DNA of 40,708 nt from Anoxybacillus sp050480245 (GTDB taxonomy: Bacteria; Bacillota; Bacilli; Bacillales; Anoxybacillaceae). This document shows positions 32,601 to 39,220 of the stretch, piece after piece (position 1 is the first letter of the stretch; each line of letters starts with the position of its first letter). A program made the position numbers and the translations under genes. The DNA lies in the NCBI GenBank assembly GCA_050480245.1, contig JBCNEQ010000046.1, one strand, 5' to 3'. The notes beneath the pieces are model-generated. The model did not search any database. It saw only the letters and a list, made by a program, of their open reading frames with translations, and was not told the origin of the DNA.

Positions 32601-32829
32601 AATCTTTCGATAATTCATAGCGCGTTCCGTTTGGTTTTACATATTTTTGTTGATTTAATAGCCAAACGAGCCCTGCATGTTCGCGATACGTCTCATCGGG
32701 AACTGTTTTATTCACAATCAGCACATTCAATGTCGTTGTCGGCTTGATATTCCACAACCAATATGGCGAAGAAATGGCAAGAAAAATACATACGATATAT
32801 ACAATGAGCCATCGTTGTCGGTTCATCAT
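29644..32829 (-). CDS. membrane-tethered glycoside-hydrolase-like protein
   Basis: The protein (about 1061 residues) begins MMNRQRWLIVYIVCIFLAIS, a single membrane anchor, with the rest outside the cell. A first region (about 40-390) I cannot assign. A TIM-barrel domain (about 405-750) follows: LLKGVNMGIAKPGHFPGE, MHANALRVYTIHPP, FGVEWEPT (possible acid/base), and VVAEFGVPSSRG, whose E695 fits the nucleophile of GH2/GH5-like enzymes. The C-terminal part (about 800-1045, VYIRYDTTVKQNKDVYILFD) resembles a beta-sandwich sugar-binding domain of DOMON/CBM9 type. The start ATG 32829 overlaps the glycosyltransferase stop by four bases, with AAAGGTG in place. It likely cuts or remodels the polymer made by its neighbour. 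Substrate unknown. Confidence 0.78.
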   Translation of the reverse strand: MMNRQRWLIVYIVCIFLAISSPYWLWNIKPTTTLNVLIVNKTVPDETYREHAGLVWLLNQQKYVKPNGTRYELSKDYVGFVPTTKQERPWPTSLQPYDVIYVADTYGVYENDFTVEKKKGKRSKKVYGGLTEQEVNRLHDAMFAGNKTLIAEFNSFASPTDRAVREKFYALLNVEWTGWIGRYFPKLEDDEVPVWVKENYEKQYNKRYTFTGPGYMLVDEYDRLIILHKKEIGKQGVLFTPTKKGEKELGVSGSTPYSYWFDIVKPLHDEEVLATYTLSLSESGKEKLQAIGLPTTFPAIVYHHNNRYDAYYFCGDYADQPDVPNIYQTAGIDIWRKWTTRHDPNSTASFYWKAYVPMMKTILKQASNDDKQWSERAIAKTDDGIQLAGRVGEQYIQIYKNGKWENMLLKGVNMGIAKPGHFPGETAITKEQYFRWFKQIGAMHANALRVYTIHPPAFYEAFYEYNQIAKQPLYLFHGVWVNEETFLRTNDAFAKENTDEFVAEIKRTIDIVHGRATISPRPGHASGVYKHDISRYVLGWIFGVEWEPTVVHATNTKHAGLSDYQGAYVYTKGASPFEIWLARMMDEAIAYETKTYNWQRPVSFTNWLTTDLLTHPSEPLEKEDFVSVNPNVIYATKAMHSGLFASYHIYPYYPDFLNYEPKYVNYIDHRGEKNNYAGYLHDMKRVHRMPIVVAEFGVPSSRGMTHRNVYGMNQGFHSEQEQGVINKKLFEDIVHEKMAGGFIFTWQDEWFKRTWNTMDYDNPDRRPFWSNAQTNEQQFGLLSFDPAPDETKMMKVDGRKEDWALQKIAPAFQQNGRALYMTSDERYVYIRYDTTVKQNKDVYILFDTINNQGQSTILDVPNVRTEGVDFVLHLRGEKEGRLLVDSYYDSFYYHYGHMLQMIDRLPYAHKKNNGMYHPIRLTLNKKLPIKGKTYPFDFYETGIMTFGTANPNDEAYNSLTDVSVSQQEDGYEIRIPWALLNVKDPSMHEVMGDMWQGGLTSSKTIDGIRIGVYEKNFSYPAHLDPNHFYLYTWDGWEEPTYHERLKRSYDIVKQTYKGETK

Positions 32830-34211
32830 TTCGACACACCTTTTCTTTTCATTTCTCCCCAACCTTTTCTTTTTAAAAGTGCATCGACAATGCCTTCACA
32901 GCGCCATAATACTGTCAACGGACGATACCATAACGTCTCTGTAAAAGAGTAAAAAAGGAGGCGCACGACGTCGGATACGTTTGAAATTTTTCGCATTGTC
33001 CATTCTTCTAACAATACAGCAGCCATTGAAAAAATCGAGCCGTACAAAACGAAAACGAGGAATAGTAAAATCGCAAATTCAACATATATGTCTCCTAAGA
33101 TGAGAGAGAGGAGGATGAGGATATAGACAAACAGTTCGACGACAGGTCCAAAAAATTCAATAAGTAAAAAATATGGCATCGAAATGAGCCCGATCGAACC
33201 GTAGCGCGGGTTAAACCATATGCGGCGATGAAGCCAAAGGCTTTCAAGTAGCCCGCGATGCCAGCGGCGGCGCTGTTTGCGTAAATCTGTCATCGACTCT
33301 GGTGCTTCCGTCCAACAAACCGAATCAGGAACGTACACAATTTTTTTATTCGCGTTCGTTTCTTTCACTAGTCGATGAAGACGGATGACAAGCTCCGTAT
33401 CTTCCCCGACTGTATGCGCATATCCGCCCGCGCGAATGACCCATTGTTTCGAAAACACGCCAAATGCGCCTGAAACGATAAGCAGTAAATTGTGGCGGCT
33501 TAGTCCAATGCGCCCCACTAAAAACGCGCGCAAATATTCAATGACTTGCATGACGACGAGCGGCTGACGGGATAGCCCGATGCGCACGATTTCTCCTTTT
33601 TCAATGTCGCAGCCGTTGGCGATACGCACACTTCCGCCTGATGCGATCACTTCTTCATCTGAGTCGATAATCGGCTTCATCACTTTTAAAAAGGCGCGCC
33701 GCTCAATGACAGAATCGCCATCAATGGAGCAAACGTATGGATAAGATGAAAAATTAATGCCCGCGTTTAACGCATCCCCCTTCCCACCATTTTCTTTATC
33801 GATGACGAATAAATGGGAAAACTTTCGCGAGCGATATACCGCTCGGACACGTGCCGTTGGTAGCTGTTGGCGAATGACGCGCTTCATTTCAACAAGGTCA
33901 AAATCTCGCTTCAATCGCTCAAGCGTATCGTCTGTTGATCCGTCGTTAATGACAACAATTTCATACTCCGGATATTCGATGCTTAAAAGGGAGCGCACCG
34001 TCGCAAGAATACCAGCTTCCTCGTTGTAAGCAGGCACTAAAATAGAAACCGGTTTCGTATAACTGACATCGAGCATTTCTTCATACGGTTCCCATTCGTC
34101 CAATTCGTACATGCGTCGCAATTGAACGAACGAAACAACGAGTAAAAACGTATAAAACAAAATGACCGCCACCATAAAATAAAAGACGAACATCGCTGCC
34201 ATTTCAATCAT
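32826..34211 (-). CDS. processive family 2 glycosyltransferase, membrane-bound
   Basis: The 461-residue protein has an N-terminal span (8-30), a cytosolic GT-A domain (54-330) and three or more C-terminal spans (about 340-425). Catalytic motifs are complete: VVINDGS (D90), NGGKGDALNAG (141-151), DGD (164-166), GED (269-271) and QRRRW (313-317). This is the pattern of processive synthases such as PgaC/IcaA, BcsA or hyaluronan synthase, which make and export a polysaccharide. There is no PilZ domain, so c-di-GMP would have to act through another protein. It overlaps the HEAT gene by eight bases and the hydrolase gene by four. The product could be poly-N-acetylglucosamine or another beta-glycan; not decidable here. 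Confidence 0.88.
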   Translation of the reverse strand: MIEMAAMFVFYFMVAVILFYTFLLVVSFVQLRRMYELDEWEPYEEMLDVSYTKPVSILVPAYNEEAGILATVRSLLSIEYPEYEIVVINDGSTDDTLERLKRDFDLVEMKRVIRQQLPTARVRAVYRSRKFSHLFVIDKENGGKGDALNAGINFSSYPYVCSIDGDSVIERRAFLKVMKPIIDSDEEVIASGGSVRIANGCDIEKGEIVRIGLSRQPLVVMQVIEYLRAFLVGRIGLSRHNLLLIVSGAFGVFSKQWVIRAGGYAHTVGEDTELVIRLHRLVKETNANKKIVYVPDSVCWTEAPESMTDLRKQRRRWHRGLLESLWLHRRIWFNPRYGSIGLISMPYFLLIEFFGPVVELFVYILILLSLILGDIYVEFAILLFLVFVLYGSIFSMAAVLLEEWTMRKISNVSDVVRLLFYSFTETLWYRPLTVLWRCEGIVDALLKRKGWGEMKRKGVSK

Positions 34212-35247
34212 GTTCCCGACCCCTTTCTAACCATTCAAGCGCCATATCGCGCGCGTAGCGGTCGTCTGATGTTTGCGCAATGTGTTCGAGTATGTCCAGT
34301 CCGTTCGGCATGCGCAACAAAGCTTCCGCTGCTTGCGACCGAACGGAAAATACAGCATCTTTCATTAACAAGACAATATGATCGACCATTTCTTGCCGGC
34401 GCGTACGTGCGCACAGTCGTAATGCCATTAAACGCTCTTGCCAAACGGGAGATTGGAAATGAATGTGTAGTTGTTCAACGTCGAGTGGATATGACATTTG
34501 TGCTAACGCTTTTAATGCACGAACGCGATATTCACTTTGTTCATGTCGGAGCAGTGTAAGTAAAAATCGGATGTGAGGAAACTTTTTCATAATGCCAATC
34601 ATGTCAACGATCGCGTATTGTATTTTTTCATGCCAATCGAAAAAATGATCGACCATTTTCGCAAACGTATCGTCGTCCATGCGCGATAAAATGAGACGAT
34701 AATCAAATTGCGTAAATGACTCGTCAACGTTTTTCATATATTCATATACGTGCGGATGTTGAAAAAGCGCAAACATGTTCAATAGTTGGCGCTTTTCCAT
34801 CGTCGTCACACGTTTTTGTTCGTACATGTTTTCTAATTCGGGCAAAAGGGAGCGAAGCCCAAAATCTTCAATGTAAAAGAGGGCGTTCATTCGTCTGCCG
34901 AGCCGGCGATGATACAATTGCTTATGCAAATAGTCAGCAAAATACGCTTCAGCTAACGATGTCGCGCGCGCCCTCACATCTCCGTTGGCGAGCACGCGGA
35001 TAAAATGGTCTAGCAATTCGATCATCGCCACATATTGCGCAGGCGAAGATGGAGCGGGCACTTGTTCATCTCCGTACGCTACATAACGAAGTAACATTGG
35101 CTCGTACAATCGTTTGTACGTCTCTACTTTTTTTTTCCAACGCGCGTCTTTTCTTTTTTGCACAATTAAATAAAGGAAGATCGCTAGCAAAATGATCGAT
35201 AATATCACGACGATCAAACTAAATAACATAAGTGGATTCGACATCAT
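34204..35247 (-). CDS. membrane-anchored HEAT-repeat protein
   Basis: The 347-residue protein has one N-terminal span (8-29, LIVVILSIILLAIFLYLIV) followed by a basic stretch and an all-helical cytosolic part. In the C-terminal half helical pairs repeat in the HEAT manner, such as RVRALKALAQM, ERLMALRLCAR, SVRSQAAEALLRM and RDMALEWLERG. HEAT repeats bind proteins, so this is probably a scaffold linking the regulator to the glycosyltransferase; that is inference from gene order. ATG 35247 shares one base with the regulator stop (TAATG) and has AAGGG in place. No enzymatic motif is seen. Confidence 0.75.
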   Translation of the reverse strand: MMSNPLMLFSLIVVILSIILLAIFLYLIVQKRKDARWKKKVETYKRLYEPMLLRYVAYGDEQVPAPSSPAQYVAMIELLDHFIRVLANGDVRARATSLAEAYFADYLHKQLYHRRLGRRMNALFYIEDFGLRSLLPELENMYEQKRVTTMEKRQLLNMFALFQHPHVYEYMKNVDESFTQFDYRLILSRMDDDTFAKMVDHFFDWHEKIQYAIVDMIGIMKKFPHIRFLLTLLRHEQSEYRVRALKALAQMSYPLDVEQLHIHFQSPVWQERLMALRLCARTRRQEMVDHIVLLMKDAVFSVRSQAAEALLRMPNGLDILEHIAQTSDDRYARDMALEWLERGREHD

Positions 35248-36857
35248 TAATTCATCCCTTTTAACATATGACGTATTCTTGCTTCAAGCTCAAGCAATTT
35301 AAACGGCTTTGTCATATAGTCATCCGCTCCTAATTCGAGCGCGCGCGCAATGTCGCTTTCGTTTTTTCGAGCGGTTAACATAATAACTTTGTAGCGCGAT
35401 GCATCTTTTTTGTTGCGCAATTGTTGGAGCACTTCTAGCCCGTCTAATTTCGGCATGACGCCGTCTAAAATGACGAGACACGGCTCTTTTCCTTCATGCC
35501 AATCGCATGACATAAATTGCTCTCCATCTTTAAACGTACGAAACTCGAGCGCCACTCGTTCTTTAGGGGACATTTTTCGTACGACATCTGCTACAATGGC
35601 ACGCACGATCGCATCATCATCGACAATGGCTACTTTCACTGTGCGGCGATACGACGTTTCTTGTTGCTTTGCAAGTACGACGCAGTTTCTTCCTGTGTTT
35701 TTCGCTTTATATAATGCGGAATCTGCTAATTCAATCCAATATCCAATCGGTTTAGACGGGTCGTTCACTTCAGCAATGCCGGTCGAAAACGTGCAAAAAA
35801 ACGTCGTTTCACCGCTTTGAAACGGAATGCGTTCAAACTGTTCGCGCAGGCGTTCAAACACGAGAAACGCTTCGCTTGCTTCGGTCGCCGGCAATAACAC
35901 GACAAATTCTTCCCCGCCGAAACGAATGACAATGTCACGCGCGCGAACGTTCGTTTTTACAAATTGGGCAAATTGTTTTAAGACAACATCGCCAATTAAA
36001 TGGCCGTATTGGTCGTTTACCCGTTTAAAATGGTCCATATCGAGCACTGCCAAACAAAACGGCTCATGTGTGCGATGCCAGTCGCTTTTTAACTGTTCAT
36101 ACGCTTGTTTTAAATATTTTCGATTATAGACGTGCGTCAATTCATCTAATAAAAGCAGTTCATCAATGAGCTTTTTCCGTTCGAGCTGACGGCGAATGCG
36201 CACGATAAATTCATCGATCGCAAACGGCTTTGGAATAAAATCGTCCGCGCCCATTTCGTAACTTTTCATGCGCGTCTCTTTTCGGTCGTCAATGCTCACC
36301 ATAATCATCGGCACGAATTGTTGCCTTAGTTTTTCTTTTAAAAACGTCAATACTTCAAAGCCAGTTTTCGTTTGCATATGAATGTCGATGACGACACAAT
36401 CCGGGCGAACGTCATAAAAAGAAGCGACCGCTTTGATCGGATCAGCGATGGCGACGACATACCATCCGCTTTGTTCGAGATGTTCTTTCACATACATTAA
36501 AAACGACGGGTCATCATCAATGAGTAAAACGGTCGGTTCGTCCCCTTTTTTCGCCCCTTGCTCATTTGATGCCACGTCTCCAATTTGATGTTCGTAACAA
36601 AGTTGAAAAAGCGGAGTGAGCCGCTCTTTCACTTCTTTTGCCCCCCATTTTTTTTGTTCATCTTCACCCCATTGTTCCATCAGCTTCCGAGCATAGTTGC
36701 TGACATCGTTCATGCCGATCATCGCCGCTGTACCGGCAATGGCATGGAGAAGACGATAGACGTCTTGAGGGGCGATTTCTTCAACCGTTTCCCATTCTTC
36801 TAACCGTTTGCGAATATTTTTCAAAAAGTGTTGTTGATATTTGTCGTAACGACCCAT
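35247..36857 (-). CDS. Hpt-REC-GGDEF-REC diguanylate cyclase response regulator
   Basis: The 536-residue cytosolic protein has four parts. An N-terminal Hpt-like helical domain (1-95) carries H38 in LLHAIAGTAAMIG. REC1 (108-225) has DDD 114-116, acceptor D158 and K210. The GGDEF domain (235-395) has GGEEF at 314-318 and an RxxD inhibitory site (RARD, 305-308) five residues before it, so it should make c-di-GMP with product inhibition. REC2 (407-534) has acceptor D465 and K517. Two receivers around a cyclase plus an Hpt is an uncommon order. It starts 17 bases after cheV and is coupled to the HEAT gene. A phosphodonor kinase is not in the window; CheA is the obvious candidate given CheV. Confidence 0.88.
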   Translation of the reverse strand: MGRYDKYQQHFLKNIRKRLEEWETVEEIAPQDVYRLLHAIAGTAAMIGMNDVSNYARKLMEQWGEDEQKKWGAKEVKERLTPLFQLCYEHQIGDVASNEQGAKKGDEPTVLLIDDDPSFLMYVKEHLEQSGWYVVAIADPIKAVASFYDVRPDCVVIDIHMQTKTGFEVLTFLKEKLRQQFVPMIMVSIDDRKETRMKSYEMGADDFIPKPFAIDEFIVRIRRQLERKKLIDELLLLDELTHVYNRKYLKQAYEQLKSDWHRTHEPFCLAVLDMDHFKRVNDQYGHLIGDVVLKQFAQFVKTNVRARDIVIRFGGEEFVVLLPATEASEAFLVFERLREQFERIPFQSGETTFFCTFSTGIAEVNDPSKPIGYWIELADSALYKAKNTGRNCVVLAKQQETSYRRTVKVAIVDDDAIVRAIVADVVRKMSPKERVALEFRTFKDGEQFMSCDWHEGKEPCLVILDGVMPKLDGLEVLQQLRNKKDASRYKVIMLTARKNESDIARALELGADDYMTKPFKLLELEARIRHMLKGMN

Positions 36858-36874
36858 AACAATCCCCTACTGTT

Positions 36875-37780
36875 TTATAAAATGTATTGATCGATCACTT
36901 GAACGAGTTCAGCAATTTCTGGTTTACTCACTTGCGCTGTCGCACCGACACGCTCTCCTTTATGACGAAGGTCATCTGTAATGAGCGAAGAGAAAATGAC
37001 GACAGGTAAATGTTTTAGTTTGTCATGTTCGCGAATGCGTTTCGTTAAATGATGACCGTCCATTTGCGGCATTTCAATATCGGTAATAACGAGCTGCACT
37101 TCGCTTTCAACTGGCTTTCCTTTTTCAACGATCGATTGTAAATAGTGAAGCGCATCTTCCCCATTTTCAAAAAACTCAACGTACACATAGCCCGCTTCAG
37201 CAAGCGTATCGTGAAGCAGTTTGCGCAAAAGCGGAGAATCTTCAGCGACGATTAACTTTTTATTCGAGCGGTCGCGTTGACCTAGTTTTTTCACGCGGTC
37301 GACGTGAATGCCTGATTGCGGATTAATGTCGACAAAGATTTTTTCAAAATCAAGCAATAAAATCATGTTTCCGTTTAATTTCACAACGCCGATAATTTGG
37401 CTTTCTAATCCTTGATATATTTGCGACGGTTTTTCGATTTGTTTCCATGATATGCGATGAATTTGTGTAACGTTATGGACGTGAAACACAACTTTTTGTT
37501 GATTAAACTGTGCGACAATATATTTATCTTGCGCTGGGTTTTGCGATGGTCCGAATCCGAGCGCTTTTGCTAAATCGATGAGCGGAAGCACCTCGCCGCG
37601 CAATTCGATAATGCCTTCAATGTACGGGTGCGCATGTGGCACTTTCGTCGGTGCGATCGGCTGAATAATTTCTTTCACTTTAATGACGTTAATCGCAAAA
37701 CGATTGTCACCGACTAAAAATTCGACAATTTCTAGTTCATTCGTTCCGCTTTCTAACAAAATTCCATGTTTATTTTCCAT
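36875..37780 (-). CDS. cheV: chemotaxis coupling protein CheV
   Basis: The 301-residue protein joins a CheW-like domain (about 15-155; IEFLVGDNRF-type start seen as IVEFLVGDNRFAINVIKVKE) to a receiver domain (about 173-301; acceptor D234 in VITDIEMPQMDG, lysine in VSKPEI). CheV couples receptors to CheA and is phosphorylated by it during adaptation. Length is close to B. subtilis CheV (303), and patA lies on its far side as there. The ATG 37780 has GGAGG seven bases upstream. No terminator follows, so the exopolysaccharide genes are probably transcribed with it. Confidence 0.95.
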   Translation of the reverse strand: MENKHGILLESGTNELEIVEFLVGDNRFAINVIKVKEIIQPIAPTKVPHAHPYIEGIIELRGEVLPLIDLAKALGFGPSQNPAQDKYIVAQFNQQKVVFHVHNVTQIHRISWKQIEKPSQIYQGLESQIIGVVKLNGNMILLLDFEKIFVDINPQSGIHVDRVKKLGQRDRSNKKLIVAEDSPLLRKLLHDTLAEAGYVYVEFFENGEDALHYLQSIVEKGKPVESEVQLVITDIEMPQMDGHHLTKRIREHDKLKHLPVVIFSSLITDDLRHKGERVGATAQVSKPEIAELVQVIDQYIL

Positions 37781-37815
37781 GAAACAGCCTCCGTTACAAC
37801 ATCATTTATTGCCAT

Positions 37816-37844
37816 TTTATCATATTTCTTGTGTGCACGAACAA
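37816..37844 (-). promoter_or_regulatory. candidate cheV operon promoter
   Basis: Minus strand TTGTTC (37839-37844), 17 bases, GATAAA (37816-37821). No convincing SigmaD box (TAAA-N15-GCCGATAT) was found. Confidence 0.4.
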
Positions 37845-37847
37845 AAT

Positions 37848-38006
37848 TTAATATAAGTACTCGCTTACTTTTCGATTCGCGACGTTCGTGTCGATCGGGC
37901 AAAGGTCGGCATCGCGCCCATATTGCCATATCCAGACGTTTGCACGGCAGTTCGGGACGTTCGGGCGAAATGTTGGTGCTTTCGCCGCTGAATCAACACC
38001 CCACAT
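37848..38006 (-). pseudogene. internally deleted DUF1906-type glycoside hydrolase gene
   Basis: The frame reads MWGVDSAAKAPTFRPNVPNC, then RANVWIWQYGRDADLC, then PIDTNVANRKVSEYLY. The start MWGVDSA is the typical beginning of DUF1906 (Rv2525c-like, GH25-like) proteins of Bacilli, and VWIWQYGRDADLCPIDTN is their typical end. About 150 or more middle residues, with most of the barrel, are missing, yet the joint is in frame and AAAGAGG stands eight bases before the ATG. It is thus a remnant of an internal deletion that still can be translated into 52 residues. It is clearly more G/C-rich than its flanks. The family call is from memory of relatives. Confidence 0.65.
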
Positions 38007-38165
38007 GCATCATTCCTCTTTTTTTACACTTCCTTCCATAATGTATGCGAAAATGTATGTGAATGATACATGTCTAAATAAAATTTTTAACCTATATAAA
38101 TATTACTTTATTCCTAGGTAAAAACCACTATAATAAAAATATATAGAGACAATGGGGGATTTTCC

Positions 38166-38332
38166 ATGAAAAGAGAGAGAGACAAAAAAAGCAAACGAGA
38201 ATATTGTTGCAACAAACAGCACTTCGTCTTTTTCAAAAACAAGGATATGAACAGACGACCATCTTGCAAATTACAAATGAAGCCGGGGTAGCAAGGGGAC
38301 TAATCCCCTCCGTACAATGGCAACGTAAATGA
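38166..38332 (+). pseudogene. TetR-type regulator fragment, frameshifted and truncated
   Basis: From ATG 38166 (with TGGGGGA site and TATAAT at 38129-38134 upstream) the frame reads MKRERDKK. At a run of seven A (38184-38190) it must gain one base to continue as QTRILLQQTALRLFQKQGYE and QTTILQITNEAGVARGLI, a TetR helix-turn-helix. After GLI the family sequence is lost and a stop follows at 38330-38332. So both a one-base deletion and loss of the ligand-binding part are seen. The break coincides with the small palindrome GGGG-ACTAAT-CCCC (38295-38308). Confidence 0.75.
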
Positions 38333-38557
38333 CTTTTTGTTTCCATGTGAGCACCATTTTTCTTCGGAATGGAAAAAATAAGTTCGCATCAAAAACGAGT
38401 GAAAATAAAATCGTAACATAAGAAGTGTGACGGCTATATTCGTTTTTATTTTCAGAAAAAACAAACACATTGACATCTTTATGAACATGATAGACGTGGA
38501 CAAGCGGAACGCGTTACAATGATTGTGAAGAAAAACACGAAAAGAGAAGGTGTCGAC
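38333..38557. other. A/T-rich stretch without recognisable gene
   Basis: I see no gene with ribosome site, no repeat and no RNA motif here. A TTGACA (38470-38475) and a TACAAT (38515-38520) occur but not at promoter spacing. Open frames on the minus strand lack ribosome sites; the stretch is probably decayed sequence continuing the TetR debris. Confidence 0.5.
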
Positions 38558-38707
38558 ATGAAAGGGTTAGCCATTCTTTTTGATGAAAACCATACAGTAA
38601 CAATTGTAGAAGATGTAGAAAAAGAACAACTTGAAGAAGTGGTAGACGAAGAAACAGAAGCAGTTCTTTGGTACGATGAAGAAATCGACTGGGATTACGG
38701 TTATTAA
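38558..38707 (+). CDS. 49-residue acidic small protein
   Basis: The product begins MKGLAILFDENHTVTIVEDV and ends TEAVLWYDEEIDWDYGY. It is very acidic (about 17 Asp/Glu against 3 Lys), with a beta-rich first half and an aromatic-acidic tail. The ATG 38558 has AGAAGG with fair spacing and a terminator follows at 38743. A run of 13 upstream in-frame codons has no ribosome site. I know no family or function; an acidic tail of this kind suggests a protein- or metal-binding role only in a general way. Confidence 0.6.
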   Translation: MKGLAILFDENHTVTIVEDVEKEQLEEVVDEETEAVLWYDEEIDWDYGY

Positions 38708-38742
38708 TATAAGAAAAGCGAAAAGCGCATGCCTATCGTTTA

Positions 38743-38775
38743 AAAAGCTGGCGCTCGTCAGCTTTTATTTTTTTG
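38743..38775 (+). terminator. terminator of the acidic protein gene
   Basis: AAAAGCTG / CAGCTTTT stem with eight-base loop, then ATTTTTTT. Confidence 0.8.
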
Positions 38776-38796
38776 CTTTTATTTTTCGGAATTTTA

Positions 38797-38825
38797 TTTA
38801 CAATTTATAAAAAACTCTTTATAAT
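38797..38825 (+). promoter_or_regulatory. promoter of the IDEAL-domain gene
   Basis: TTTACA (38797-38802), 17 bases, perfect TATAAT (38820-38825). The leader contains an inverted repeat GAGAAG-ATTATT-CTTCTC (38836-38853), of unknown meaning. Confidence 0.7.
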
Positions 38826-38871
38826 GTAGAAAAGGGAGAAGATTATTCTTCTCGCTAAGGGGGAATGAAAC

Positions 38872-39105
38872 ATGTATGGAAAATACAATGATATGGCGCT
38901 CGTATCGCAGCCGTACGATCTCGCCGATTATAAGCAAGCGGCACAATTCATTATCGAACAGGCGTTATTCCGTTTCGAAAGGGATCGGCTCATGCGCGAC
39001 ATCGATCAGTCGCTTGAGCAGCGGGATGAAGCGTTGTTTCTTACCCTCTCGACGCAATACAATGAGCTTCTTCAACGCTATCGTCACTTGGAGGATTTGG
39101 CATGA
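38872..39105 (+). CDS. IDEAL-domain protein
   Basis: The 77-residue protein is helical and contains the IDEAL domain (about 28-72): IIEQALFRFERDRLMRDIDQ, then SLEQRDEALFLTLSTQYNEL. This short domain is found in small Firmicutes proteins such as YpiB and near the end of some ComK-related regulators; it is thought to mediate protein contacts. The ATG 38872 has AAGGGGG eight bases upstream, with a strong promoter and a terminator, so it is monocistronic. Its specific partner is unknown. Confidence 0.75.
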   Translation: MYGKYNDMALVSQPYDLADYKQAAQFIIEQALFRFERDRLMRDIDQSLEQRDEALFLTLSTQYNELLQRYRHLEDLA

Positions 39106-39133
39106 TCGACTGTGAAACGACAGGACAGCACAT

Positions 39134-39180
39134 AAGGTGAACGTTTTCAGCAAAACACATTGCGAAACGTTCACCTTTTA
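39134..39180 (+). terminator. terminator behind the IDEAL-domain gene
   Basis: AAGGTGAACGTTT / AAACGTTCACCTT, a 13-bp perfect stem with an 18-base loop, then TTATTG. It ends 40 bases before patA. Confidence 0.75.
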
Positions 39181-39220
39181 TTGTTTAATAAAGAAAAAAA
39201 CGAAGAGGTGAACGATCAAG

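Noticed and set aside
37781..37860. SigmaD promoter for cheV
   Set aside because: TAAA occurs but the GCCGATAT -10 box does not at the right spacing; a SigmaA-like pair fits better.
38271..38503. Two overlapping minus-strand frames with hydrophobic content
   Set aside because: No ribosome sites, partly antisense to the TetR remnant, no family recognised.
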